Assembly (NCBI GenBank): GCA_964036045.1 | Contig: OZ038382.1 | Location: forward strand, 149,618,961-149,682,960 | DNA from: Eutreptiella sp. 'Long Island Sound 2002' | Lineage: Eukaryota > Euglenozoa > Euglenophyceae > Eutreptiales > Eutreptiaceae | Reading direction: 5' to 3' | Length of the DNA stretch: 64,000 bases | In this document: piece by piece, positions 1 through 11,100 of the stretch | Position numbering within the stretch: position 1 is the stretch's first letter | Layout of the letters: each line of letters opens with the position of its first letter | Translations under genes and position numbers: made by a program | The notes under the pieces: model-generated | What the model saw: only the letters and a program-made list of their open reading frames with translations | Told to the model about the DNA's origin: nothing | Databases searched by the model: none

Positions 1-2
1 AC

Positions 3-1710
3 CAAGAAGACACCAACACCCGAAAGAAAGCAGAGCTAGGCAAAATGCGTGACTTCTACAAATGGTTGAACAATACGCTTGCACCGGACTTTGAGGGCGC
101 GGCGACTACCACCAATTGCAAATATTTTTTTGAGAACGGAGAAGCCCTTCGTGCACCACACCCCAATTATTATCGGTACGACTATACCATGGCCCCAGCT
201 CTTGCAAACCAACTTATGTCTGTGGCTTTGGAGCATGGAGATTTCTTACGAGGGCGATTCTATGTGATTGAAGTGGCAAAAAAGGATTGACCAACACTCT
301 TTTTTTGTGAACCCGTCACGCAACGAGAGAAATCGCCACAGGGGAGAATTTACACCCACCGAGGTCATGAACACCCTCATGGGCCACATGATTGGGGGAC
401 GAGGGCGCACCCGTGTCATGGGCACGTCAATCAAGAGCCGGGATAGCGTGATAGTCCAATTGGACCTTAGCAATACCCCAAGCGACGAAGGGCGCTCGCC
501 TCTCTCTACCTTTGCCTCTTTCCTCCACACAAATGGAGCGATGGTAATGTGCACCTCAAAGGACGGAGCGTTGATCACCTTCAATGCATTTGGACAAGGA
601 GGCAAGCAGGATGCTCACCCTAAATCTCCGCCGACCATGGTCTCTATTCCGCCGCCGATGCCTAGCCAGAGAGAGCCAAACGAAGTGGATGTCCAAGTGC
701 CCAACACGACCTCACTTTTTGACATTCAATGTGCGGCGGGTCTCCTAGGCCCATTCACGCGGTTTGAACTCCACTCGAGATCCGAAAATCCTCCTATAAG
801 CTTCTACTCCGTCACCTATGAGAAGCTCCAATCCGCTCAAGTTGCCACGGGTTTTGCTATGGGCCCCATTTCCTTTCACCTGTCCCAACCTTATCTACAG
901 GTTGACACACTCCTACAACGCGACCCGTCGGTGGCTGAGCAGGATCGCCCGGCGGAAGCACGAGTGCGAGCGGGCCTGAACGTCGGCGCGGGGGCCTTCC
1001 TCAAGGACTACATCGCCAACTACAAGGAGCATCAAACACTCCTACGCCCGCCTCGCCGCCCGCCGCGACAAGAAGATCGACAACCGGAGGACCTCACGGA
1101 GGAAGACCTCCCGGGCTTACGCATTATCGAGGACGTCATCGACATGACTATGGAGACCACCCTAATGGCCTACCTCGAAAAGCAGGAATGGGAGCGAGAG
1201 ACCCGAAGAGGCAAGCTGCACTACGTATGGAAGTATGTGGATGCCTCCCACACCCTCGAACGGGCGGAGGAGCTCCCCACGGAGCTCATGAATCTCATCG
1301 ACAACCTCATGGACGCTAAAGACTCGGAGGACATCCCCCTGCTAGCGGTACAGCCGAACCAAGTCAGCGTGAACGACTGTGAACCCGGGGTGGGCATAGG
1401 ATGGCATAAGGACATCGATGACCTGGGCGACACTATCACCTCGATTTCACTCATGGGGGCTACCACCATGGAGTTCCGTAAAGGAAATGGCCCGGTGGTG
1501 AGTGTGCGGGTACCACGATACTCAGCCCTCCAAGTCACCGGAGAACTTCGAGAACGATGGCAGCATCAGGTGCCCTACCGCATGAGCGATATGGTGGATG
1601 GGGCCGAAGTCCCTCGGGAACGGCGAGTGGCGGTCATCCTTCGCAACGTGCAGTGTGCTCTGGATGCCGAGCCCGACGCCGAGACTCAAGACGGCAGCGG
1701 GCAAGCTTAG
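3..1710 (+). CDS. LINE ORF1: nucleic-acid-binding region plus AlkB-like 2OG-Fe(II) dioxygenase domain (partial, one frameshift)
   Basis: Frame 3 is open from the window edge to 290 and continues in frame 1 from about 280 to 1710; the change falls at an A6 run (278-285). The part to about residue 250 of the 480-codon main frame (268-1710) matches nothing I recognise; by position it should be the RNA-binding ORF1 part. Residues about 288-462 form an AlkB-like domain: the iron ligands are H380 and D382 in GIGWHKDID and H433 in WQHQVPYR, and the 2-oxoglutarate arginines lie in RERRVAVILRN (450-460). AlkB enzymes oxidatively remove alkyl groups from DNA or RNA. The end overlaps ORF2 by 113 bases in another frame. 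The AlkB call is strong; activity is inferred. Confidence 0.85.
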
Positions 1711-4700
1711 CGAACTGCTTCAACGCCTCGGCGTCCCTCAACCCAGCGCGCATCGTTTGAGCACCCCCCCTCCATCCTCTGAACCCCTCCGCCCCCGCCC
1801 CACTCCTAAAAACCCGCGACCATCACGCTTGCCCGACCTGGCTTGCTTTGGTCTTGAGCCCCCTCCCGTGACCAGTTGGAGGCAAAGCAAGGGATATGTG
1901 CGCCCAGCTGCAAAGGTCAACAACCCCCCGCCCCCCACGCTCAAAATCCTTTCACACAACCTGGAAAAGAAACCCCCCACCCCCTTCATTTTCCACCACC
2001 TACAAAAAGGATACCATGTCTTGCTCCTCCAGGAACTGAACGAAGAGCCCAGCCTCCCACACATCTTTAGCCACGGGGGGGGGAAATGCAAAGTTTTCAC
2101 CAACATCAACAAGAGAGAGAAAGAGAATGGCACTGCCATCGTGGTCTCTTCGGCTTTGCGGCCCTACATCAAGTTTGTTCCGAACTCAGACAACGATGGA
2201 CCCATGTGCTCGGTTGAAATAACCCTCCCGGGCGGCTCCCCCACACTCCTCACATCTCTCTACTCTCCCCCACCCGCAATTACCAGGCGCCCCCTGATTG
2301 AAATCTACCTGTCGAGTCTTCTTTCCCGATACCCTTACCATGTGGTGGGAGGTGATTTCAACTGCATCTGCAATCCCCATCTAGACTCCTTACACGCCGA
2401 CTCCAACCCGTGGGCCCGGGTCACTTCCAAAACATCGGGCAGTAACCCGTCATGGATTGATACGTACCGTCACATGCATAGCACTGCCCTCGGGTGGACC
2501 CGACCGGCGTCCAAGAACAGATTGGACTACATCTTTGCTTCGAGGAGCCTCTTCCATGACCAAAAAATTGCTGACGCTTCAATTCTCTACGGTGATTGCT
2601 CTACCGACCACCACCCTGTCACAGCACAACTGCACTCACTCCTCATCCCCACACAATCCCCCCCACCCCCCCGTAAACGCTTCCGAAGGCTAAAGAAACA
2701 GGAATTGCTCCGTCTTCAAGGGGGACTGCAACCCCTCGAGAAATGGTGTGAGGACTTTAACAAACACCTCCCTGCCGTTCCGACCTCTGACCTGGTCCCG
2801 ATAGTGGACGCCATTCTCCGGGAGTGCTCGGAGGCCTACCACTCAATTACCACCCCGGCGGGAGGGACAGCCCCGTCCAAACTTCAGAAAGAATTCACCC
2901 AATTGGCCAATGCCCTCTTCCCAGCCTCCCACCCCCGTTTTGGAGAAAAAATGAGGCAGCTCAATGACTACCTCGATGAATGGCAAAAAGCAAAACAGAA
3001 ATCGGCCCGGACCGCGGTACACAGAGCGATCGTCCAGGGCCGCCAACTCAAGGGTGCCATCCAGAAACACCTCCAACCCCCAGATCAGGCTCCAATCTCC
3101 CTCAGGCGCTCTGACGGAACCCTTGCCACAGACACCAAAGAGGTTGCAAAGATATTTTCGGATACGCTCCTCCACTTGGGGGGTTCCCCTGACTACAGCC
3201 CCCCCGACGATTTCACAGAGCGCCTCCTGAGCCACACCCCCCAGTGCCCTTCGGGCACGAGAACTCAGGACATCCCCGACATGACATGGTCAGAGTTTAC
3301 CGACATCCTCCATTCGGCCAACCCGCGCAAGTCAGGAGGAGACGACCACACCAACACCTACCTGCTCTCCGTCCTCCCCCCCCACCTGCAAACGCTCTTC
3401 TTTCTGGTGGTAAATCGCTTCCTGCATGAGCCCCTGCCTCCCCACTGGACGACCGCCCAAGTATGTTTGATCTACAAGAAAAAATGCCCCCACGACCCCG
3501 CAAACTACCTCCCAATAGCCCTTTTAAACACTGTCTACAAGCTAGTGGCCCGACATGCCGCCTCCGCCCTCCAAACCTTCATCAGAGATCATTCCCTCAT
3601 GCACCACAGCCAACACGGGGGCATGCCAAATTTCCGAACCATGGACCATCTCTTTCACGTCACGGCGGAAATCACCCGAAACCCCCAGGCCTACCATTTT
3701 TACATTGATTTTAACAAGGCCCTTAACAGCGTTCCCCACCCCACGCTCCGTCGGGTCCTCCACCACTATCGAATGCCGGCGGGGCTGGTAGACCTGATCA
3801 GTGGACTCTACGCCCACCCCCAGGATGCCCCTCTTGTCAACAATGTCACACCCTACCACTACCTCCAAACTAGGGGCCTCCGCCAGGGCTGCCCCATGTC
3901 CCCTGTCCTGTTCATCCTTGATTCTAATGTGCTGCTCCATGCAGCCCCCCAACCCTCTCCGTCGGAGAGACCCGCCGAGACCTCAGCACACGCTTTCATC
4001 GATGACAAATTGTACCGATCACCCTCCCAGACCTACATCCAAAAGTTAATTGACTTCTATGACACGGACGCCAGGACATGGGGGCTCCAAATGAACTGTG
4101 ACAAGTCAGAGGTGCACGCCCTGGGTGGCGTCCCACAGCATGACTTCCAGAGCCCAAGCGGCTTCACACTTTCTACTGTCGACCCGGTTACCAAGCAGCC
4201 ACGGAAGGGCTACACATACCTGGGTGTTTACATCTACAACGGTAAGCACCCCCCGCAACTCCGACACCAAATACACTCGGAACTGAACAGCTACTTCGTA
4301 CACCTTTCCCCGCTTCGCCTCACCCTCCCTGAGCTGGTTAAACTGGTGAATGTCCAACTAATACCAATCCTCACCTACCGCCTCATTGCCCACCCTTTTC
4401 TCCCCAGCGAAATAGATGAGCTCACGGCAGCGGTCTGGAAAGGGCTTGCTACGCATGGCAGAATCTCGCCCAAAGTCTCCACTAAGGACATTTACCAGCC
4501 ACGTGCTAAACTGGGGCTAGGCCTCCGCCACCTGGGAATAGCGGTTCACAAGTCTTTTGTTGAGGCGGGACTAAGGTACCTGAACCAAGACGGACCCCCG
4601 GCCAGTTGTGTGGCAGTTAGAGACGCCCTCCTTTCGACACGGCAAAATGCCCTTCAAGAAAGCTTCCTGGATGCGGCCAACCGCCTGAGTCTTCGATTCC

Positions 4701-4921
4701 ACGCCCCTGGACCATGGAACCTCTGCCTCCCCTGTGAACTACACGAGCGAGAACGACTGTATGCTGCACCCCGAAATGCCCCCCCCTGCCTGGCCACGGT
4801 TACCAAAGTCTACAAAAAAACAGCCACCATTTGCTTCGACACCGGGGAATCCGCTGGCATCACGGAACGGAGTAATTTCACCTTCGGCCCCCCCCAACAC
4901 CCCCCCTCTCCCCCCGGGTGA
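1598..4921 (+). CDS. LINE ORF2: endonuclease and reverse transcriptase
   Basis: 1107 codons from the first ATG; translation may begin further downstream because the endonuclease starts near residue 113. EEP (APE-type) endonuclease, residues 113-350: N121, E146 in LLLQELN, D253 and N255 in GGDFN, D310 in RLDYIF, D337 and H338 in STDHHPV. It nicks target DNA for target-primed reverse transcription. RT, about residues 600-850: D704 in YIDFNKALNSV, the GLRQGCPMSP motif at 760-769, and catalytic IDD at 801-803. KALNSV replaces the usual KAFDSV but the metal-binding aspartates remain. ORF2 stops in a C-rich stretch (4886-4918); the RNase H domain continues in another frame, so this stop is probably an indel artefact or decay. 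Confidence 0.92.
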   Translation: MGPKSLGNGEWRSSFATCSVLWMPSPTPRLKTAAGKLSELLQRLGVPQPSAHRLSTPPPSSEPLRPRPTPKNPRPSRLPDLACFGLEPPPVTSWRQSKGYVRPAAKVNNPPPPTLKILSHNLEKKPPTPFIFHHLQKGYHVLLLQELNEEPSLPHIFSHGGGKCKVFTNINKREKENGTAIVVSSALRPYIKFVPNSDNDGPMCSVEITLPGGSPTLLTSLYSPPPAITRRPLIEIYLSSLLSRYPYHVVGGDFNCICNPHLDSLHADSNPWARVTSKTSGSNPSWIDTYRHMHSTALGWTRPASKNRLDYIFASRSLFHDQKIADASILYGDCSTDHHPVTAQLHSLLIPTQSPPPPRKRFRRLKKQELLRLQGGLQPLEKWCEDFNKHLPAVPTSDLVPIVDAILRECSEAYHSITTPAGGTAPSKLQKEFTQLANALFPASHPRFGEKMRQLNDYLDEWQKAKQKSARTAVHRAIVQGRQLKGAIQKHLQPPDQAPISLRRSDGTLATDTKEVAKIFSDTLLHLGGSPDYSPPDDFTERLLSHTPQCPSGTRTQDIPDMTWSEFTDILHSANPRKSGGDDHTNTYLLSVLPPHLQTLFFLVVNRFLHEPLPPHWTTAQVCLIYKKKCPHDPANYLPIALLNTVYKLVARHAASALQTFIRDHSLMHHSQHGGMPNFRTMDHLFHVTAEITRNPQAYHFYIDFNKALNSVPHPTLRRVLHHYRMPAGLVDLISGLYAHPQDAPLVNNVTPYHYLQTRGLRQGCPMSPVLFILDSNVLLHAAPQPSPSERPAETSAHAFIDDKLYRSPSQTYIQKLIDFYDTDARTWGLQMNCDKSEVHALGGVPQHDFQSPSGFTLSTVDPVTKQPRKGYTYLGVYIYNGKHPPQLRHQIHSELNSYFVHLSPLRLTLPELVKLVNVQLIPILTYRLIAHPFLPSEIDELTAAVWKGLATHGRISPKVSTKDIYQPRAKLGLGLRHLGIAVHKSFVEAGLRYLNQDGPPASCVAVRDALLSTRQNALQESFLDAANRLSLRFHAPGPWNLCLPCELHERERLYAAPRNAPPCLATVTKVYKKTATICFDTGESAGITERSNFTFGPPQHPPSPPG

Positions 4922-6562
4922 CATAACCCACTACCACCTTTTCCCACCCTTCTCTTCCCCGCAAAACCGCAACCCCGACATCCTGGTTCCTCTTCAAGCG
5001 GACCTCATGGATAGCACCTGTGAAGGACACTGGTTCCACCTGCCTAACCTCCGCCACGTTCTAAACCATGAGGATCTAATGGGGTGGGGGTGCATTCAGG
5101 TGGCTAACCTCGTCGCTGAGCTCCCCTTTGATGACACGGCGTGGATCTATACGGATGGGAGCTCGGGTGATGGGGGCCATGGCAGCGCCTTCGCTATCTT
5201 CTGGCAACAACAGTGTTACGTCCTCTGCCGCTCGTCACCCTCGCCCACTTCAGGGGGCTCCGAGCAATGGGCCATGGCAATGGCGTTGGCACACCTCCCC
5301 AACATCCTCCCCGATAATGGGTGGTGATCTTGGGTGATAACCTTGACACAGTCGAAGCGGTCAACCGGGCCCTTTCCAGCCCCCCCCCAGCGAGGCCGTC
5401 CACTTACACACAGGGCACACGAGACACTGCCTACACATCCCTCCTCGCCCCCCTCCCCCACCTGATCCATGTGGCTTGGATCAAGGGCCACGCACACTTT
5501 ATGGGAAACGAGCTCGCGGACTATTTCTCCAAATGGGCCGCACAAGCATTACTGTGGCACCCCTCCCTCCAACCCCCCCCCCCCTGCGGGAGTGGTCACT
5601 AGTGGGGGCCTAGCCCTCATCTCAAAAATTCCGAAACACCACACCCGCTCCCTCTTCCCGACCCACCCACACACGCGCCTGCATTTCGGCACCAGCGCAA
5701 GCTTTCTCCGACAGAGCAGCTTCATCTCGGCAATCGCATTCAAGTGGGTGTCAGGCACGTATGGTTGTCAGGACTACAGACCTCATTGGGACACCAGTGA
5801 CCGAACATGCCCTAAATGTCAAGAAGTGCACCCGATGGATCCCATCTCATTCTGCGCCCTCTGTCCCACGATGCAGTGGTTTCAGCAGTGTCTCTCCAGC
5901 GCCTGGCCCCCCCCTTTTGATAAATTAGCACTCGAATGGTGGATAGCCAGCGACCGTGGGGACAGACGACTCGCTACCAGAACCCTCGTCCCAAAAACGC
6001 TCCACACAACGCTTGCAACGTCCCTGTCAGGCAAGGACCCCGCTATGCATGCTAAGGACTTTGACAGCGCCCTGGTTAAACGCAATAGGGCGCTCACGCC
6101 ACTCATCGAGGACGCCAACAAATTTCTCCACGACAACCCACCCGGGGCCATCGGCCCACCAGTAACCAGAAACAATTATTTTGATTCCCTGGGTGAATTC
6201 AGTACCTCCAGAGGCCATGCCCCCCGGGACCCGCCAGAATACGTTCCCCCCTCGGCCCTGCCTGTGACGGTGTTGACACCTCTGAAGCGCAAAGCCTCGG
6301 ATCAACCACAGCGGAAAAAACGCCCCCCCCCCCCGGCACCGCCCAAGCCAGCAAAGCCCAGCGCAGCGCAACGCGCTCTGGACGCCTACCTGCAGCCTAT
6401 TGGCTCCAGTCCCCCCCCCCCTCCTCCCCCTGCGCCACCCCGACGTGACGAAGCCCAGGCGCAGCACAAAGGGCGAAAGCGCAGTGAACCCCCCCCCCCC
6501 CGGCCGCACACCCTCCTGATCCCAAACAGCCTCGGATCGACAGATTCTTCCCCCCGAACTAG
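4922..6562 (+). pseudogene. LINE ORF2 C-terminal part: RNase H, CCHC finger, proline-rich tail (frameshifted)
   Basis: The frame moves from 0 to 2 near 5320 and back to 0 in the C run near 5570, then to 2 in the C run at 6489-6501. RNase H residues are all visible: D in YTDGSSGDG, E in SEQWAMAMA, D in LGDNLDTVEAV, and the last D in GHAHFMGNELADYFS. RNase H removes template RNA during second-strand synthesis. A CCHC-type motif, CPKCQEVHPMDPISFC, follows as in many LINE C termini. The tail is lysine-, proline- and alanine-rich and ends at the stop 6560-6562 with a PIP motif. I infer that these pieces are one protein with ORF2. Confidence 0.8.
6524..6562 (+). other. PCNA-interacting (PIP-box) motif at LINE ORF2 C terminus
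   Basis: Frame 2 reads KQPRIDRFFPPN then TAG. QPRIDRFF fits the PIP consensus Q-x-x-hydrophobic-x-x-aromatic-aromatic exactly and sits at the extreme C terminus, a common place for PIP motifs. A weaker match, QRALDAYL, lies upstream in frame 0 (about 6370-6393). Reaching QPRIDRFF from the upstream coding frame needs a shift in the C run at 6489-6501. Confidence 0.6.
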
Positions 6563-7464
6563 CGGCCTGAACCTGTTGTATGTCTCTCCTCATGCCTCCA
6601 GTAATTCCACACGATGTAGCTAGCTAATCGACCCTGACCACAGCCGAAAGTACCCTCTGTTAGCCAAGCTTCGCTTACAGTCTCGAATGCACATCCAACC
6701 CCCATGATATATTGCATATATCACCCCCTCATGTGCCGGCGGACGCCCTGCAGGATCTTGAGGCGCCGAGCACCCGAATTTCCACTGACCCAATGGCGTA
6801 AGGGGCATCCATCGGGTGACTCTGCCTACTGGGTTCTACTGTAAAGTAGTTTTGCAGTGTAAATTTGATCGAACAGTCTTCACCGGACTCAAAATGTGTC
6901 TACGTGCAAAAAAAAACCCCATGACACACTTTGTGACATGCAAAATGCGCTTCACAAGGTGTGTCACACCTATTCTTGAAACTACTTGACACTGACGCGG
7001 ATAAGAGGCAAATGCATTCGGTGCCAAGTGTTGCCCGTTTGTCCTGAATGGTTTGAAATATGTTTTTGCTTTTCAACAGGGTTGTTTTCGCTGTTTTGTT
7101 CCATGGACTGTTTGTGACACGCTTTGGGACACGAATATGCGTGTCCCAGAGCGTGTCGCTGGCTATCCCTTCTTTTGTACCTCTGCAGAGGCCTTTTGAA
7201 ATTTGTTGCCACACCATTTCCTCTTTAAAACAACAATGAAGCACATTTTTCAAAGAGGGATGCCTGAGATACACCCACAGCCCCACATAGCACAGCAACA
7301 GCAAATTAGCACACAGATCACCGTGAGTCATCTGCCATGTGTCAAAGTCTACAGTCTGACTATCAACGTGGAGGTTGAAACACAAAAGGCACCTGATATC
7401 CGAGTTGTGGAAGTGCTTGGGACTGCTGGCCCTGTTGCTGGCTCCCAGTCTGGGCCACCATCGA
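6563..7464. other. Non-coding interval with two related imperfect palindromes
   Basis: No gene seen. Two hairpins of similar sequence occur: 6923-6941 pairs with 6947-6965 (about 15 of 19 positions), and 7116-7133 pairs with 7140-7157 (17 of 18, loop AATATG). Both arms begin GACAC and contain CTTTG. They may mark a small fold-back element. Confidence 0.5.
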
Positions 7465-8902
7465 TGGGATCAAGATATGTGGGGCACCGAAGTATGTACT
7501 TACATAACCGACTTGGGTCATGATGTCAATTGAGCACAACGCTGAGATATAAAGTCGCCACTTGACATCATGAGGGCCCAAAAATGGTAAAATTCATGAA
7601 ACAACACGCAGAATGCACTTGAAATTCCCACAATTATATTACAATATCTCCAGCCTGAATTGAGTAGCTGCAATTCCCTTCACACACTATGTCTTGGTAC
7701 CATGGACGTTCGATTCCACGCTTGGGGTCCACTTGGGGTGCCATGGATGGTTACTTGCGCGGCTCCCCAAGTGGGCACGTGGAAAAATGGAAAAATGCAA
7801 ATAACACACCTTGCTTGTAGCGCATCGCTTCGGGTGTGCTCTCCACGGGTCCTTGAGTAGAGGTTAGACTTTCAAGTGTTGGTTTGGTTTAGGAAGGGCT
7901 CCGCTTAATATGGGGTGCATTAGCGGGTTCGTCTTGGAATAGTACACCCGCCAAATGGGCACACGAAGTGACCCATATTTGACCAACAACCCTACCCAGC
8001 CCCTATGTACCCAACCCAGTGGCCTAGGACCAAAGGTTACCTATATTCTTATGTAACGTTGGTCCTTGAACACACATGCAAGTGCTTGGGTTGAAAATCG
8101 ACCTCATTTCGGAAAGTCGATTTTTGGCACGCAAGCACACAATGTGGCGAAGTGGGTTGTAATGGACCTATATGCACACTCCGGGGAAGGCAAGTGATAT
8201 GACCCGGGTGTTAAGGCATGCAAAGAGAGAGATTATACCAACTCAACATATTTCTACATGTACTTGGGCGCCAAGTACATGAGAATGCCCAAGTTTTGAA
8301 AAATCCCAAAAATGTATAACCCTTTGGGCATATTGAGTTGGGAGCCAATGGCCTCAATATGAGGGTGATAGGGCCAAACCCTCGTCAATAGTGCCTATGA
8401 GGCACATTAGGTCACCCTAGCGGGCTTGAACGCGCGAATCCCTTGTCATTGGAGTTGGGGGATTAAAGCGCGTGTCGAGACTTTTCTTCACGGGAGAAAT
8501 CGGCGACTTATGGTAAAAATTAGAGGAAAAAATTGCGGAGCACTCGAAGGGTGTTGCGCCGTTAAGTTCTCAAAAAAATTACTGTATAAATTTGGCTCAT
8601 CAGAGCTGTGGCACAGGCAACGCCGTCATTTGCAACTGCGACGACGGGCGGCTGTGGTCACCATTTGACCCTGATTGAAATTTGATGAAATTTGATTACC
8701 AACATAAAATTGTTGGAATTTCTGATTGCCTGATGCCACTCACGGCAATTAACGACGATGTTGGGAATCGAGAATTCTGCATCAACTGCAGACAAGAAAA
8801 ACTTGGTATCTCAGCGGAAAGGCAAGATACCTCAGCGACGTCGTAAGTCTCCTTGTGGGGAGCCAAAGAGGCGGCCCTCACAGGCTTGTCAATCCCACAA
8901 CA
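7465..8902 (-). repeat. 3' LTR of Gypsy family 1
   Basis: About 1438 bp, collinear and clearly similar to 33710-35150. It begins TG and ends CA on the + strand; the outer boundary may be off by about 13 bp. Internal landmarks shared by both copies are an inverted repeat with 12-bp arms TCATGATGTCAA (7518-7529 and 7562-7573) and a palindrome CATGTACTTGG / CCAAGTACATG near 8257-8281. No long reading frame. Confidence 0.8.
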
Positions 8903-8914
8903 CTCCCCCCCAAA
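8903..8914 (-). other. Polypurine tract of Gypsy family 1
   Basis: On the - strand, TTTGGGGGGGAG lies directly before the LTR start TGTTG. Its position next to the 3' LTR fits plus-strand priming. A similar CACTCCCCCC occurs again near 9029. Confidence 0.6.
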
Positions 8915-10385
8915 GACACAAGTAGGGCGTGTGTCTGGGAGGACCATTTGGGAATGACCCAGCAGAAATGCACAATAGGGAGGGAAGGGTGTGTGTTTTA
9001 ATTCCCAGACCAGCTGTGATTTACCTAAACACTCCCCCCACCAGCCCCAAGTATCCCGGAAAGGCATACTTGGGCGGAACATATCCTTGAGGTTAGGTAA
9101 TTCACCCTCACCAACCGACACATGTGCTCTGCACACAAACAGGACAAACATGGCACCATCGCAGGCGACGCCCGCGTATGGCAATCAGCAATGCACACTG
9201 CAGTGACGACAGTAGACAAAACAGAAACTACACACCCAGTCACGTGTGGGTAGACCCCAAAAACAGGCCGGTAACCTGAAAACAAAGCACACCGGCTGGG
9301 ATTCGGCCCAGAGGGTGCCGCAGCTTGGTTTTCACCCCCCTGTAGGGGGGACCCTCTGGCGCTCGAGGTTCCCGGGGCGTGATCACACAGGATCTACACA
9401 ACTGTGGCATCACATACGTTCCCCTAGCCCCGGCAGCTGTCTTACCTGCATCGATTGGCCAGTGCCGGTTTCCTGGTCCCTTTTAACCCGTATTTGTGGG
9501 CCAGGAACAAGGTTGGCCCACGTACAATGTGGGTAGCGTCTGCATAGTTTTCCTGAACTCAATTGAATTCAGGATGCGAGTTCCTGTAACCGCACCCACG
9601 TAACTGGATTCGACACTCAGCGAACCACAGGTCTCGCTGTAATAACGCTCTGTAATGTACAATTCATCTGTGTCAGTGCATAAAACACCAATCACATCCA
9701 CTGCCGGCTGCAACAGTCACTCCTGAGGAGGGCAAACAGTCAATGCTGGCTCAACGGTGTGTCAACGGGGCGACACGCCAAGAAGAGGGGAGAGACAAGC
9801 GAGAAAGGATGGAGAGTAACTAAACAACGTAACAAAGAGACATGCACGAATCCATGTCTGGTTGCACAGCCCTGACAGAGGTGCACACCAACACTGTCTC
9901 CATGCCAAGGCACGTCGGAGCGTCATAGCCTGTCGTGGCTGGAACAGGCTGTGCCAGGGGCACACATTCGGGGTGGCCTGTGCGGACGATGCCTGTCTAC
10001 TAGGCCGCTCAGGAACTAAGCCATTGTGAGACGGCGAGTCGCAGACCGCCTCTCAGCCGTTCGACGATGTGTGTCTCTGCGTGCACTCCTGGACTTGACA
10101 ATTGTACTGCCCTATAGAATGTCCAGGAGGATGTGACTCGGCGTAGAAACAGGGACAGAGCTTCGACCACATAACATACAAACAACAATGATGAGAAACC
10201 TGATGACAACTGACCCGAAAGGCTGTACAAAAGAGTGCTTCCCACTCCCGAATTCTGGGAGGGCCCACGTGCACCACTGGGTGAAAAAATAGAAAACAGC
10301 ATAGGGGTTCAGATCAGTCAGCCAGCAAGCAGGCAAAACAGCGTCAGGAGAAGTAGGCACAATCCTGCGTCCAGTGAACTCACCA
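8915..10385 (-). other. 3' untranslated region of Gypsy family 1
   Basis: About 1.5 kb between the end of the chromodomain frame and the PPT. No reading frame resembles a known protein. The high density of short frames on both strands looks random. Confidence 0.5.
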
Positions 10386-11100
10386 TTATATCAGGAGCGT
10401 GTCCGCGTACAGCGACAAGAAAGGCGATTCACCACCATTCGCAGCCAGAACTGGTTCACCATTCCCTTGGGATGGTCCTGCATTCCAGAGATTCTGGAGG
10501 GTATCAACCAAAGACCCCCCCTGAGGCTCAGGCTGAGACTCATGCTCAGGCTCAGGCTCAGGTTCAGGCTCAGGCGGCCAAGAGGGAAGGCGGTTGACCC
10601 CCAGTCGCCATTTAAATGGAAAATCATCCACTTGGACAATCCGCACATTAACGTGACTGAGGTCCACGTGGAGTCCATGCTGCATATTATATTTCATCCA
10701 CGTACTGTTGATGTCGTGGAGGAAACTGGCGGCAGGGTGCCATTCCAGGCGGACATGATCTCTAAATTTAACATACCACCAAGGCTTGGCACCGGGAAAA
10801 GGTTGGCGGGCGCGTTTCTCGTGGCCATTGGCCCCTTTTCCACGCCATTCATGCTTGTCGACCCGCTCCAACACATACGAATCGTCGTGAATCTCATGAC
10901 GCTCCGCATACTAATGCAGTGGGGGCTGACCTCCGTCATGGAGCTTCACAAAGGGCTTCGGCCATTCGACCGATAGGTCTTGCTGCACCCCATTGTGGTA
11001 AACGGAGTCAGAGATCTTGTCAATGATCTCAGCTGGTCCCTGCCATACTCTACCCAGCTTTTGTCGTTCTTCATCTTTTCTTTTGCATTGTGCCTCCCAG
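10386..11100 (-). pseudogene. Gypsy family 1 integrase C-terminal part: GPY/F-like region, chromodomain, PE-repeat tail
   Basis: A frame running to 10911 contains LGRVWQGPAEIID, matching the GPY/F module after Gypsy integrases. After a frame change, the segment PWWYVKFRDHVRLEWH followed by ASFLHD and WMKYN aligns with the chromodomain of the 43-61 kb element (WEVKFQGYPETEWH, ESFLHD, WQKYN). Chromodomains steer integration to particular chromatin marks. A run of alternating Pro and Glu follows, coded by tandem GGCTCA units at 10530-10575. Frames are broken, so it is not expressed intact. Confidence 0.7.

Larger units (their letters stand above)
1..6562 (+). mobile_element. LINE (non-LTR retrotransposon), 5' end outside window
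   Basis: Order of parts: ORF1 with an AlkB-like domain, ORF2 with apurinic-type endonuclease and reverse transcriptase, then RNase H, a CCHC finger, a proline-rich tail and a terminal PIP motif. The reading frame is already open at base 1, so the 5' end lies outside. The last stop consistent with the coding frame is at 6560-6562; I see no poly(A) or clear tail repeat after it. Frames change at an A6 run and at several C runs, so this is either a decayed copy or one with homopolymer sequencing errors. All endonuclease, RT and RNase H catalytic residues are still readable. Confidence 0.9.

Noticed and set aside
268-290. Programmed frameshift in LINE ORF1 at the A6 run
   Set aside because: Other frameshifts in the same copy sit at homopolymers too, so indels explain it more simply.
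8395-8470. tRNA-like T-arm (GGTTCAAGCCC-type) on the - strand, also in the other LTR at 34665-34740
   Set aside because: The T-stem does not pair properly in either copy and no acceptor, D or anticodon arms can be folded; it is part of the LTR.
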